The position numbers were made by a program, and so were the translations under genes. 64,000 nucleotides of DNA from Zizania palustris (Eukaryota > Streptophyta > Magnoliopsida > Poales > Poaceae): contig JAAALK010000284.1 in the NCBI GenBank assembly GCA_019279435.1, positions 64,536,773-64,600,772 of the forward strand, given 5' to 3'. A model generated the notes under the pieces. That model was given only the letters and a program-made list of their open reading frames with translations, made no database searches and was not told the DNA's origin. This document shows positions 22,090 through 33,862 of this stretch, one piece after another (position 1 is the first letter of the stretch; every line of letters starts with the position of its first letter).

Positions 22090-25000
22090 ATGTCTGTCAA
22101 TTTGCACCCCGCTGCCTCAAGCTCCACCACATCCATGGCACCGCCACCGCACGCCGCACCCCTCAATCACATGGTTCACATCAAGCTCACCCAAGAGAAT
22201 TATCTGCTATGGCAGACACAAATGTTGCCTTATCTGAAGAGCCAATCGCTCCTCGGATACGTTGATGGGTCAATCCCACAACCGTCACAAACCATCGTCC
22301 TGCCGGCAAACCAAGAGACCGGCGAAAGTAGGCACATCGCCGTCAATCCGGAGTACAACTCGTGGTACTACCAGGATCAGCTGGTACTCAGTACCATCTT
22401 GTCGTCCATGTCCGAGGAAGCTCTTGGGCATCTCGTTGGCATCACTACGGCGTTCGATGCGTGGCGCACACTTGAGCGCACCTTCGCCGCCACCTCGCGT
22501 GCACGGATCATGCAGATTCGGATGCAACTCTCGACGACCAAGAAAGGAGACATGTCGATCACGGCACTACCGCAAGATGAAGGGCTACGGCGACACGCTC
22601 GCAGCCATCGGCAAGCCCCTCGACAACGAAGAACTGATAGCCTACATTCTTCAAGGCCTCAGGGGAGAATATGAGTCCCTCGTCACCACCATCACCACGC
22701 AGATCGACTCCTACACTCTCAGTGACGTCTTCGCCCACATGTTGAGTGCTGAGATGCGCATTGAGCGCAATACATCTGCAGGTCAGATCTCTACTAATTC
22801 TGTCAGCAGGGGCAGTCGCGGTGGTGGCCGTAATGGTCGTGGCCGTGGCCGTGGAGGAGGGCGCTCCTTAGGACGTGGTGGTCGTCAGAATCGCCCAAAC
22901 AAGAATGAGAGTCCCCCTTGTCAAATCTGTGGCAAGACAGGACACGAAGCTAGTTGGTGTTGGCACAGGTTTGATCAAAACTATCAACCAGAAGAAGTGA
23001 CAAAGGTTGCAGCTGCAGCTTCAGGAAGCTATGTTGTTGATCCAGATTGGTATGTGGACACTGGTGCCACAGATCACATTACTCAAGATCTGGATCGACT
23101 GACAATGAAAGAAAAATACACGGGTGGCGATCAAGTTCATGTGGCAAATGGTTCAGGTTTGTCTATTACTCATGTTGGCAATTCTTTTGTTACTGGATTA
23201 AATCGCCCTCTGCATTTGAAACAAGTTTTGCATGTTCCACAAATTAAGAAACACCTTCTATTTGTTCGAAAGCTGGCTCTAGATAATAATGCTTTCGTTG
23301 AATTTCATCCAAACTCTTTTATGTCAAGGATCGCACCACGAAGACCACTCTTCTAATAGGAGGGTGTAAACATGGCCTTTACACTCTTCCAAGCAGCAGA
23401 CCTAGTCAGGCACTCCTCTCCACCAAGATTTCTCAGCAACAATGGCATCAACGGCTTGGTCATCCCTCAGCTCCAATTGTTATTCGCATTCTTAGAGAAA
23501 ATAAACTTGCTGTAGAGCCAAACAACTCTAGTTTACCTTCTGTTTGTGATGCATGTCAGTGTGGCAAGGCACATCAGCTTCCTTTTCCCAGTTCAAATCA
23601 TGTATCTCATGCTCCTCTTGAAATAATACATACTGATGTTTGGGGACCAGCTCTCCCGTCAGTTCATAACTCTAAGTTCTATGTCTCCTTTGTTGATGAT
23701 TACAGTCGTTTTGTGTGGATATATTTCCTCAAACAAAAATCTGAAGTTGAACAAGTATTTCTGCAGTTTCAGAAACACGTTGAGAAAATGCTTAACACCA
23801 AGATTAGATGTGTTCAGTCTGACTGGGGTGGTGAATTTCAGAAATTGCATGCCTATTTTAACCAAACTGGAATCACTCATCACATCTCATGCCCACATAC
23901 ACACCAACAAAATGGAGTCGTTGAACGAAAGCATAGGCACATTGTTGAGACTGGCTTAACTCTTCTAGCTCAAGCCAACATGCCTTTGCGTTTTTGGGAT
24001 GAAGCTTTCCAAACTGCTTGCTACCTCATTAATCGTATGCCTAGTAAAATCATTCAGTCAGACACACCAATTCATCGTCTTCTTGGTATTCAACCAGACT
24101 ACTCTATGCTTCGTGTGTTTGGGTGTGCCTGCTGGCCCAATCTTAGACCATATAACACAAGAAAATTAACTTTTCGAACCCGACAATGTGTGTTCTTAGG
24201 TTACAGTTCTTCTCACAAGGGATACAAATGTTTTGACAGAACAACTGGGCGTGTCTATATCTCACGTGATGTAAATTTTGATGAGAATGTGTTTCCTTTT
24301 GCCAACCAATCCTCCCTTACCTTGCCTGACATATCTCATCATCCAACACTACTACCTGTTCTTCCCAAGCGTTCAGTTTACATTGAGCAAGCCTTGACTG
24401 AACCTTCCCCTTCATCTTACTCTAATCCAGTAACATCTGAATTGCCCATGCGTAATGGTTCACCTGGCAATGCTACTAATACTAATGATGCCTCTCCAGA
24501 CGATTCTCTTGCTGGTTCACCTGATAGGAGCACTTCCACTGAAAATTCAGTGCCTACAGAAATACAATCAGTCCCAGAATTGGCAACTTAGTTAACAGAT
24601 CAAGATGTGCAATCCCAGTCAACAGATCATGTTGTACAACCTCCGATTCGCCATCCAATGCAGACAAGGCTTAGAAACAATATTGTCAAGCCTAGGCAGT
24701 TCATAGATGGAATTGTACGCTATGGATCAGGTCGTTCTTTTGTTGTTGCTGCTGTGGTAGATCAACCTGCACTTACTGAACCAGTGTCTGTTCAACAAGC
24801 TCTGTATTCTTCAGAGTGGAAGGAGGCAATGGATCATGAATACCATGCACTACTGAAGAATGAAACTTGGGACTTGGTTCCGCCAAAACAAGGAATCAAT
24901 TTAATTGATAGTCGCTGGGTTTACAAGATCAAAAGAAAAGCTGATGGTTCAGTGGATCGGTTTCAAAGCACGCCTTGTAGCTAAAGGGTTCAAGCAGCAA

Positions 25001-26317
25001 TATGGAGTAGATTACCTAGAAACTTACTCTCCAGTTGTGAAACCAACCACAGTAAGAGTCCTACTGTCTCTAGCAGTGTCCAAGGGGTGGCATCTCCATC
25101 AGATTGATATACAAAATGCCTTTCTGCATGGCTATCTTAAATAAGAAGTTTACATGAGACAACCACCAGGGTATGAAAGTACTACTCAACCCAATTTTGT
25201 TTGCCGATTGAAGAAAGCCTTATATGGTCTTAAGCAGGCTCCAAGGGCATGGCACTCAAGACTGACTAACAAACTTTTGAATTGGGTTTTAAAGCATCCA
25301 AGGCTGATACATCCTTGTACTCCTTCCATCATGGAGATGTTATAGTTCACATGCTCATTTATGTCGATGATATTATTATTATCAGTTCATCCCCTCCTGC
25401 AACTCAAAAGCTGATTGGTCAGCTAGAAAAAGAATTTGCTGTAAAAGATCTTGGTAAACTTGGGTATTTTCTTGGCATTGAAGTGGTGTCTCAACCAGGA
25501 GGCATTGCATTGTCACAAAAGAGGTATGCTCTTGATTTACTTCAGAGAGCCAAAATGAGCAAATGCAATCCTATCTCAACACCCCTGTCATCTACTGAAA
25601 GACTGTCTAGAACACAGGGGGAGTTGCTGTCAACAGAAGATCAATATCAGTACAGGAGCATAGTTGGAGGATTACAGTACCTTACCATAACTCGACCTGA
25701 TCTATCCTTTGCTGTAAACAAAGTTAGTCAATTTGTTCAGTCACCAACTGATGTACATTGGTCAGCAGTGAAGAGAATTCTGAGATTTGTGAAAGGAACA
25801 ATTAGCACTTGTCTGAACATTCAGAAGTCAGCTTCCCTGATGGTGAGTGCATTTTCAGATGCTGATTGGGCAGGTTGTACTGATGATCGCCGTTCAACGA
25901 ATGGTTTTGCTGTCTTTCTTGGATCGAACTTGGTTTCATGGTGTTCTAGAAAGCAGGCAACAGTCTCACGTTCAAGTACTGAGGCAGAGTACAAAGCGAT
26001 TGCCAATGTGACAGCTGAAGTCGTTGGCTTCAGTCCTTGCTCAAGGAATTGCATGTGTTCAGCACCGACCACCACTGCTTTGGTGTGATAATCTAGGAGC
26101 AACATATCTTGCAGAGAATCCAGTCTTTCATGCTCGAACCAAACACATTGAAGTTGATTTTCATTTTGTCAGAGAACTTGTAGCCCGCAAGGCATTGCAG
26201 ATTCGATTCATTTCTTCTCAAGATCAAGTTGCAGATATCTTCACCAAACCCCTGTCCAGAGTACCTTTTAATTCAATCTCTAACAATCTGAACTTAACTG
26301 CTCTAAGTACAGATTGA
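22090..26317 (+). pseudogene. Copia C gag-pol, multiply frameshifted
   Basis: Gag from ATG 22090 with UBN2-type sequence and zinc knuckle CQICGKTGHEASWC (about 22920-22965); protease WYVDTGATDHIT (23049); integrase HHCC region, VDDYSRFVWIYF, SDWGGEF and NGVVERKH (23690-23930); RT with LIYVDDIIII (about 25360); RNase H ending near ADIFTKPLS; stop TGA 26315-26317. Lesions: frameshifts near 22563, 23320, 24961, 25283 and 26025, TAG at 24589-24591 and TAA at 25142-25144. Catalytic residues are otherwise kept. It cannot make a full polyprotein. Confidence 0.93.
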
Positions 26318-26324
26318 GGGGGAG

Positions 26325-26573
26325 TGTTAAGAATATGGATTGAACGTTGAGCCTTGCACGGTGATCACGTTCAGATTGAGATCTTGTCCTACGTAGTTAC
26401 TGCATATTTGCATGGCACTGATTGTGGGATTGTGTCGTTTATACATGGCCACTGATTATGTGATTGTGGCACTAATTATGGATCACGAATTTCTGATTAG
26501 CAATTATAATACAGACCGATCCCTCGAGGATCATTTGAGCTTGCCAATTACATTGTCAATTACAATTCTTTCA
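26325..26573 (+). repeat. Copia C 3' LTR
   Basis: 249 bp, preceded by polypurine tract agattgagggggag (26311-26324). The TATA box has lost one A relative to the 5' copy. Confidence 0.95.
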
Positions 26574-26900
26574 GTGAAGAGCTAAACAACAGGTTCTCTT
26601 CCCTTGAGCTTGAACGGGCGACCAGAGGCTTCAATCAAGAACTCAAGATTGGAGAGGGAGGATTTGGGAGCGTCTACAGTCAGCTAACGCAAGTTCATCT
26701 CTGAAGACAAAATTGATTTTTTGTTTGGATAATGGAATAACGAAGACAAATTGTATACAGATAGAGAAATGCTGAAGACTAAAGAGCTCAATGATATAGA
26801 TACATGGCTGCAACATTTGAAGGCATTGTGCTGCATTCCTGGAGCTGGAAGGGAAAGAGCCACGGTAGCGTAGACAAGCTCAATAGGAGGGAGGCCATAC

Positions 26901-27112
26901 TGGAGTTCTGCGGCGGCATGATGGCGAGGAGCAGGAAGGCATCGTTGTGTTGTACAACGTGCATGAGAGCCCACACGGCGGCCGTCTTGGAGATCTCCCA
27001 CGCCGTGGCCCGCACGACCACCACAATCACTGCCTCTGTTTCCCGGCGGCCACCCTTCACCGCAGCCTTGGCCTTCTTCCCCTTCGTCGGCCGCCACCTT
27101 CATCTCCTTCAT
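26901..27112 (-). pseudogene. Kinase N-terminal (USP-like) exon fragment
   Basis: On the minus strand a frame with KGKKAKAAVKGG, then VIVVVVRATAWEISKTAAVW and ALMHVVQHNDAFLLLAI ends NSS before a GTATGG donor at 26900-26899. This matches the first exon of plant kinases annotated as inactive protein kinase SELMODRAFT_444075-like, whose N-terminus is a nucleotide-binding, universal-stress-like domain. No downstream kinase exon is present on the same strand. Assignment is from remembered family pattern only. Confidence 0.55.
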
Positions 27113-27514
27113 ATAAGAGCTCCGCCGGCCGCGCCACCAACTCCTCTACTGGTTCAAAACCATTCTGGTTTCAATACCGCCAACAAGTCAAAAAAACTCA
27201 ACTGGACACACCACACCAACACAAGTACTAAACACATCAACATCAGTGCTCACGGATGCACCTCCTGCAGCGCTAGTGCGAGATCTCGCACGCATGCGTG
27301 GGGGTTCCTCTAGTCCTCCTTGAGATGACTCGCCATCACTGGATCCCCAGCCGCCGCAAACCTTAAAACCAAGCAGAAAAAATCAAACACAGCTCTGAAA
27401 TGGCTTGAGATCTAACCAGCACGGTCACATCTACCCACAATGACAACAACACAATTTGCAGATTGACGAGCCCTCACCTGTGAGCTGCGGATGCACACGC
27501 CTCCTGTAGTGCTC

Positions 27515-30411
27515 ACGCGAGATCTGGACGACCCACCGTGTGGAGCAGAACCGGACGGCCTCGATGGCTGCCACTTCCATCGGTACAGCTCCTCTCTTCC
27601 ACCAGTGACTTATGCTTATCTCTGCTACTGCTGATTTAAGTCTCCTACTACTTTGCTTGATGCAATGTTTCTCTGTAGTCATGGACTATTTGTGCAAGGC
27701 AAACTACTATCTTGCCCTGGTCTTCTGTCTTCTATTTCGTACTACTGTGCTGCACAAAATTTTCTGCTTGATTTTATTTGCGATGATCGTCAGATATAAG
27801 AATCAGGTCATAAAATGTGGATAACAGGGGAATCACTGTTGCTTTGAACGTGGAGTAGTATCTGATTTGCCCTGTCTATTAATTTCAGTTCTCTCTTTGT
27901 TAGATTCTCCAAAATACATACCTTTGAGAAACCAAACGATGAGAATGCTTTAAGATTGATGAACGCATGTGCCACTTCTATGCTTGAAAAGTTCCCAGAC
28001 ATAGTCTTCGCATATGGTGTTAGTGATGAGTACAGGTACATCACCTTCTCACAAAAGTTCCATTCTCATAGTCCTCTCTTCTTTATCCAGAGATAAATAT
28101 ACAACATTCCGTTTGATTGGCATGGTTAATGTTTCGTTATGTAAGAGTTGTGCTGTTAAACTACAAGCTTAAAGATGCCTCTTGAGTAGGTAGGCAAAGA
28201 CATGAACAGTAAATATGTTATTAACATTTTCTGCTTTGAAGTTTTGTTTTCACAGAAGAAACTGAATTCTATCAAAGGCGTGAAAGGTACCATTTGATAT
28301 GTACGCTTTTGCAATGAATATTGAGAATACACATCTATGCAACATTGTCATGATGTTGTTGTCTCGCTGAACTATATGAGCAACTTGTCATGTTCTTATT
28401 TCTACCAATAACTGCAGTAAAATTCTTTCTTTATGTGTATCCTACTTCACTTCTGTGTACGTGATGAAGTGGAAAGATTTCTTTCCTAATAAAGATTTCT
28501 TTCAGTTGTTTATTCATGTCTCATTACCTGGAAGTGGAATGACAAGTGCATGGAGAAAAATCGATTTTTCGTTTTGGACTTTGTAGAAAAATCATAGCTG
28601 ACATAGGGATAATTGCATATTACCTTTCTTTTGCGGGCTTGATTGTTGAACACTTGAACAACCTTATTTTGTGGAACATCTTATCCTTAACCTTTTTTAT
28701 TTTTTCAATTTTGAACGCTTATTCTCAACTTTTTATTAAGACGGACTAACCCAGGGATAAAGTAACATGTTTCTGAAATGTTCATTATTGTTAAGTGCAC
28801 TTCTGCATGATAAGAGTTTTCGTATCACTTTAGGTGGAAATAAAGGTGAAGACAGATTGCTTTGGGAATCCCATAAAAAGATTGCGTTTAGTCATTGCAA
28901 TGGCAAATGTCGATATCATAGGATCTGAGTTTTGGGAAAATCATCAATACATCCTCCGAGAAGGTGAGTTGACTTAATTCTTGTTGTAGATACTGATATG
29001 TTCCAGCTCCAGTCAGAACAGAACTCTGAAAATGCATGTCATCAATCTAACTAGAATGTTTGGGAAAAGAAAAATGTAGGTACGAGTATGTCAAGAAGTT
29101 TGACATTAACCATAGGCTTCCACCATGTAATTGGACTGTTGTTCGCATCAACGCCTGCCAATTTGAGCGGTTAGAACCCTCATGTTTCTTTTTCACAAGC
29201 ATGATGCAATCTCTTTAGTAGTATCTTATCAACATGATTAATTAAACTTCTTTGCCAGATTCTCATTGATCCATTCATTTAACAAGCCAAATGACTGGAC
29301 TTCTCTAAGATTGATGAATGCTTCTGCTTCTTTGATGATGGGGTCGTTCCCTGACATTTTATTTGGCTATGGTTTTGGACACGAGTACAGGTAGTATATA
29401 CCTCCTTGAAAACCACTTTCCATTGATTGCAAACATTCTTATTTATCATTGTTGCCACAGCTTCTTGTTTCAGGAGAAGACTGAATTATACCAGCGCCAG
29501 GAAAGGTAGTTGCTAGCTTTATGCTCTTCTATGATGCCATGTTCTTTCAAGAGGTCAAGCTTTGATAAAATGATTGGACCTTCTTTTGCAGCTTAATTCT
29601 TTCATCATGTATTTCACGTTTCACCTCTTTTTACATGATAAAATGGAAAGAATTTTTCCCCGACAAGGAATTAGTGGAGCCACCATACTTTGAGGCAGAA
29701 CTTCTTTGTTACCCAAAACAAAAGACAGTTTGTGATGACTGATGTCTTATGGAATCTGATCAATACCCCCTGTTTTCCTTACGATATCCTATAGCAATGG
29801 TTTGCTCTTCCAGTACATAAAACAAAACAAGACAAAATAAGCATATGAGCTTCTCACACGTGCAAATTTGCAGGCCACACCAACAATCAATACAATACAT
29901 GCTTTTGGATGCTAGTGAACTCTGGAAAAAATGAAAACGAAGCTCATGAGATATTGAAGGTCTTCTTCATCATCTAGGATTTTTATTTTTTCTCTACTAC
30001 TGATCCTATTTGCTGCGTTGTTTATCTGCAGTCATAACACTTGGTGTGCCTTGCAGGGGACATTATCAAAGGACAAGAATAATTTGCTTTTTATGCAATT
30101 TCATTTGAATTACAACAATGAACCGGCTATATTTCGGAAGGGATCGTGTATTTACTGGCAAAAGGTAATTTTCACTGCTTCCCTGAGGCATTTTACCTGC
30201 CCTGTTGTATTGTTTGTGCTTCCTGCATTTTTGTTTTTTTTGCAAGAATCTTCCTTTTCCAGTTTTGCTTAAATGCTTAAACTACAAATGGCTACAGGTG
30301 GAAGATTCTGAAGATGTGGACAGAGAGAAAATCACAAGAGAGCGGTGGGATGTTGTGGTGGCACACGCAGACATGGGGCCGGAGTTTTGGAGGATGCGTC
30401 CTTGTATTTAA
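27515..30411 (+). pseudogene. THG1: tRNA-His guanylyltransferase (THG1) gene, partly deleted
   Basis: THG1 adds the essential G-1 to tRNA-His; plant THG1 has two tandem catalytic repeats. Seen: degraded exon ending DGCHFHR (about 27515-27582); repeat 1 exons 27904-28035 (FEKPNDENALRLMNACATSM, GVSDEY), 28242-28286 (FVFTEETEFYQRRE) and 28418-about 28505 (SYFTSVYVMKWKDFFPNK); then a gap; linker exon 28834-28963 (ANVDIIGSEFWENHQYILRE); repeat 2 exons near 29080-29169 (YEYVKKFDINHRLPPCNW), 29259-29390, 29461-29505, 29592-about 29741, 29874-29959, 30057-30164 and 30298-30411 (stop TAA). The second half of repeat 1 is missing and exon 1 has indels, so this copy is inactive, although repeat 2 is nearly complete. 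Confidence 0.88.
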
Positions 30412-30540
30412 ACAGATGGCATTTAGCATAGGCTGATGAAAATTTCTTGTCAATCTTTCCACATTATAGTATCGATGTTCTATTGAGGTATATTTATCCA
30501 CACTAATAGAAAAACAGCCGGCTTCTCTTCGTGGGGTGAT
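30412..30540. other. THG1 3' flank
   Basis: Short AT-rich tail after the THG1 stop; ends in GTGAT (30536-30540), the left target duplication of copia A. Confidence 0.6.
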
Positions 30541-31325
30541 TGTTGGGGAATAGGGGGCTAAGGAGTAAATTCAATGTTCAAGAATCGTGCGTGTGCGAGA
30601 TCATGGATTTGTACCTTCTAGCACGAGGCGCGTTAAGTGCAGCGGAAGAAGATGTCGGAGTAGTACGCTAAGCCTATCCTTGTTTCGTTCTTGCCATCCT
30701 TCGTGATTTAATTGATGAAGACGATGTAGTTGTTCACATGTAGATATCCCGAGTGTCGTTATTTGACCAATAGCTCCATGGAGTTTACACATATAGGGAT
30801 AGAGAACCTCTTACGGCAACGTGTTAGCGCCGCACGTGAGAGACGGAGATCTTTGACCTCAACGATTGAGATCAAGAAAGGAAGTAGAGGAGTCTTTAGT
30901 GGCTAGGTCTAATCTAGGTTTATTGCTTGCTCTAAGACGTCCTCTCCTTTTATAGGGCTGGGAGCCCTTGGTTGTGTTCATCTCGAAACCCTCAAAACAG
31001 TAACAGATTCAATCTGTTTGTCCACGTTGAAACTTCCGATCCTGGATCGAAACTTCCAATAGGGTATTTCAGGTCTCCTGATACAGTATGACACGCAACA
31101 GATCTAATCTATTATCGTCCACCTCGGAACTTTCGATCCCATATCAGAACTTCCGATCAGTACAAAATTCACCGATTCCGAATCGGAACTTCTAGCTCAT
31201 TGGAACTTCCGATACCATATCGGAACTTCCGAAGTAACATTTGCTCTCTGTATCGAGAATAGATAATAATCGGAATTTCCGATACTACCTATTGGAACTT
31301 CCGATCCACGGAATTTTCTTGGGCA
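30541..31325 (-). repeat. Copia A 3' LTR (785 bp)
   Basis: Begins TGTTGGGGAATAG on + and matches the right LTR up to aatttt(c/t)ttgggca. The right copy extends 9 bases further to its CA end, so this copy lost its first bases together with adjacent pol. Rich in the dyad TCGGAACTTCCGA. Confidence 0.85.
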
Positions 31326-31786
31326 GAAAACCATGTGACATCGGCAGAAAACCCTTCATAGAATTCTGCATTTTGAAATGATTCAAAACCTTGTCAATAT
31401 ACATACTTTGACTTAATGCAATTAACCGTTTTGATCTATCTCTATAGATCTTTATGCGCATAATGTATGCTACCTCTCCAAGATCTTTCATTGAAAAACT
31501 ATTTTTCAGTGAAGTCTTTACAACATTCAACAAAGGAATATCATTTCCAATCAATAATATATCATTCACATATAGGACCAGAAACACAAGTGAGCTCCCA
31601 CTAGCCTTTTTGTAAACACAAGACTTTTCTTCGTTCTTGATGAAGCCAAACCCTTTGAATACCTCATCAAAATGAAGATTCCAACTCCGAGAAGCTTGCT
31701 TCAATCCATAAATGGACTTTAGAAACTTGTAAACTTTTCCAGCATTCCTCGGACCGTCAAGACCTTCAGGCTGTGTCATGTACACA
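31326..31786 (-). pseudogene. Copia A reverse transcriptase, part 2
   Basis: Reads VYMTQPEG, SIYGLKQASRSWNLHFD, then the active-site region LVLYVNDILLIGND and KNSFSMKDLGEVAY. The catalytic box is YVND (codon AAT at 31566-31564) instead of YVDD, an Asp-to-Asn change that should abolish polymerase activity. The frame runs into the LTR after MSHG, so RNase H is missing. The upstream half continues beyond the nested element at 40797. Confidence 0.9.
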
Positions 31787-31791
31787 TCCTC

Positions 31792-33862
31792 TGTTGGACC
31801 GAAAACAGCGACCCAAGAGGGGGTGAATGGGAGCTTTTAAAATTTCAGACTAAAAATAGCCTTCTGTTTTACTTCTGTCTTCTGCGGAACAGGCTTCAAA
31901 TGCACCCTTCAAAGTTTTGGTTCGGAGGTGTTTCACAGCTCCGAAATCAGGCTTCGCAAGGAGCAAAAGTTCGAAGCCAAGAAGACTTCGCTCCACCCAC
32001 AACCCCGAAAATTCAACTCTGCAAAGTCAGTGCAGGCTCCGCACACAGGGTGCCTTCGAGCAGGCTTCGCACTTCACCCTTCGCAAGAGCGGACTTCCCT
32101 CTGAGGACTTCGACCAAATACTCAGCGCTAGCAACTGGTACTAGGCTTCGCACTTCGGAGGTCTAAACGCACACTGAACACACTTCGCCGAGGACTTCGA
32201 CAAGGGAAGAAAACGGGCTTCGAACAGTGCTTCACTAGTAATCAGAGAGGTCTAGCCTCCAGTTCTAACAGAGCGAACAGACACTGAAAAACACACTTCA
32301 CCCAGACAGACTTCTCACACACCTCTCCAGAAAACTCACAAGAAGATGATGCACAGAGAAATCAAAGCATGCAGTGCAACACACATTACATGTTCAAGCA
32401 GTGAAAGAGAACATAATCAAAACATCATTGCATGAACAGGGAACACAAAATGAACTCACAGGATGAATACAGAAAGTGTGGTGGCTAGCACAGAAGTTCT
32501 ACAATGGCTGCTCAAAGTGTTGATGTGACCTAGCTAGCCTCCACTATTTATAGGCATTATTCAGCCCTGTGAATAGACTACTTTACCCTCGGGTTTACAC
32601 CGGTTTTGTCTCATCAGAATAGGGGGGTACAGCTGGTAGTCTACTTTATTTGGAGGCTTCTTTTGTTAGCTTCGCAGAGGGTACAACACCAACTTTGCAG
32701 AGCAGATGCGGTCAGCCTTTGCAGTTTTGGACCCTTCTGCAGCCCCTTCGCACGCGAGGGGTGCGGTAGCTTTGGTAAGAAGCCTTGAGCCTGACGGCCT
32801 TCGCTTCACCGAAGTCGGCCTTCGATACAGAGACGGTTTTGAGCCGAAACCGTCAAAGCCCTGGGCCTTTCGCACCAACACCTTCGGAGTGGACCACCAC
32901 GGCTTCGTAGCTTCTCCTAGCCCGAACTCCGTCAGTCCGTGTACCGAAGCCATGCATGGCCGAAGTACCTCAAGTCAGCCTCACTCCGGAGCCAGCCTCA
33001 CTTCAGAGCTAGCCTCACTCCGAAGTCAGCTTCACTCCGAAGCCAGCCTCACTCCGAAGTCAGCTTCACTCCGAAGCCCCACCTTCGGAGTACCACCCTT
33101 CGAAGTCACTCCTTCGTCCAAGGCCTCCGCATGAAGCATTCCATGAGCACTTTGTCGCAGTGTCTCTCCCCGAGCACACTCCTCGACGATCCTCACTCGG
33201 ACCATGCCTTCGATGCACCTCGACTTCTGAGACCTTCGTCGGGTATACCTTCGAGTGCCTCCCTCCGGAGCACACTTCGAATGCCTTGCCTCATTGCTGA
33301 GAACTTGGTCCACCATACTCCGAAGTCACTCCATTCGGAGTACCCTTCGAACTGCCTCGCCTCCGAGGACTTCGTCTCGGAGTACCTTCACCCGAAGCCA
33401 CACTTCGCACTTACTGCCTTCTCCTGGCGCACCTCGACCCGAGGTCCGACCTCGACCCCTTCGCATCCTTCGTGACCGAGCTCCCCGCTCACCTGGCATC
33501 AAGCCTCCCGCTTAACCCAGGTTCACTTGCTACGAACTGTCCGTCGCCTCCGAAGTCACCTGCGCACCTCAGACAAACAGACAAGTGTATCTAGTACCCC
33601 GGAGACCTCTCTGGGTAAACAACCTTCGGCACACCCTCCGGTGTACCGCCCAAAGTACCAAACCCTTTGGTACAGCCAGGTCATTATGTACTATCGGACC
33701 CCTCCGATAGGCACACTCCGCTGCAATAGCCGCAACAACCAGAACCCACCGAACCCTTCGGTGAAGCAACCTCCGAACCCTTTCGGAGGGACCCCTTTGA
33801 ATCAGAGGAAAAAATCTATCAATCACTCATCACAGACTTTGAAACCAACCTTTGGTTTCTCA
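31792..33862 (-). repeat. Copia B 3' LTR (2,071 bp)
   Basis: TGTTGGACCG...GTTTCTCA on +. Adjoining sequence atctcccccttgatg is the reverse complement of a polypurine tract. Very rich in ttcg/cgaa words; carries six 17-bp tandem units at 32978-33079. Confidence 0.88.
32978..33079. repeat. 17-bp x 6 tandem repeat in copia B LTR
   Basis: Units of the form GCYTCACTCCGRAGYCA repeat six times without spacers; the same six-unit array is at 39924-40025 in the other LTR, so it predates this insertion. Confidence 0.85.

Larger units (their letters stand above)
21814..26573 (+). mobile_element. Copia element C, complete with both LTRs
   Basis: LTRs 21814-22063 (250 bp) and 26325-26573 (249 bp), TGTTAAG...TTTCA; target duplication GTGAA at 21809-21813 and 26574-26578; PBS directly after the 5' LTR and a polypurine tract before the 3' LTR. 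Short LTRs and the pol order protease-integrase-RT-RNase H fit an Ale/Retrofit-like copia lineage. Inserted in the U-box gene fragment. Confidence 0.95.
20163..26650 (+). pseudogene. U-box/kinase (PUB-type) gene fragment split by copia C
   Basis: Plant U-box kinases join a UspA-like domain, a coiled coil, a kinase and a U-box E3 ligase domain. Pieces seen in order: UspA exon 20163-20290 (EKLIIEKEDIAKGLEDIIAL, then VTKLVMGALADKHYSK), a Ser-rich linker 20819-21160, coiled-coil exons 21254-21402 (YGRLQEALHEAHYSKKEAY) and 21475-21808 (ENLYNHEIKHREIIEET, with frame breaks near 21545), and, after the copia insertion, the start of the kinase (FSSLELERATRGFNQELKIG then EGGFGSVY, 26590-26670). The kinase stops after the glycine loop; catalytic loop and U-box are absent. 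The copia element lies inside the coiled-coil/kinase linker with target duplication GTGAA. Confidence 0.78.

Noticed and set aside
30541..30560. Right end of copia A at 45529 (gggca) by LTR alignment alone
   Set aside because: Flanks tatcg and gtgat do not match; extending to 45538 gives CA and the GTGAT target duplication.
32666..33475. Ser/Pro/Arg-rich open frames in copia B LTR (also 39809-40582)
   Set aside because: They lie inside the LTR and follow its 17-bp repeats; both LTR copies show them.
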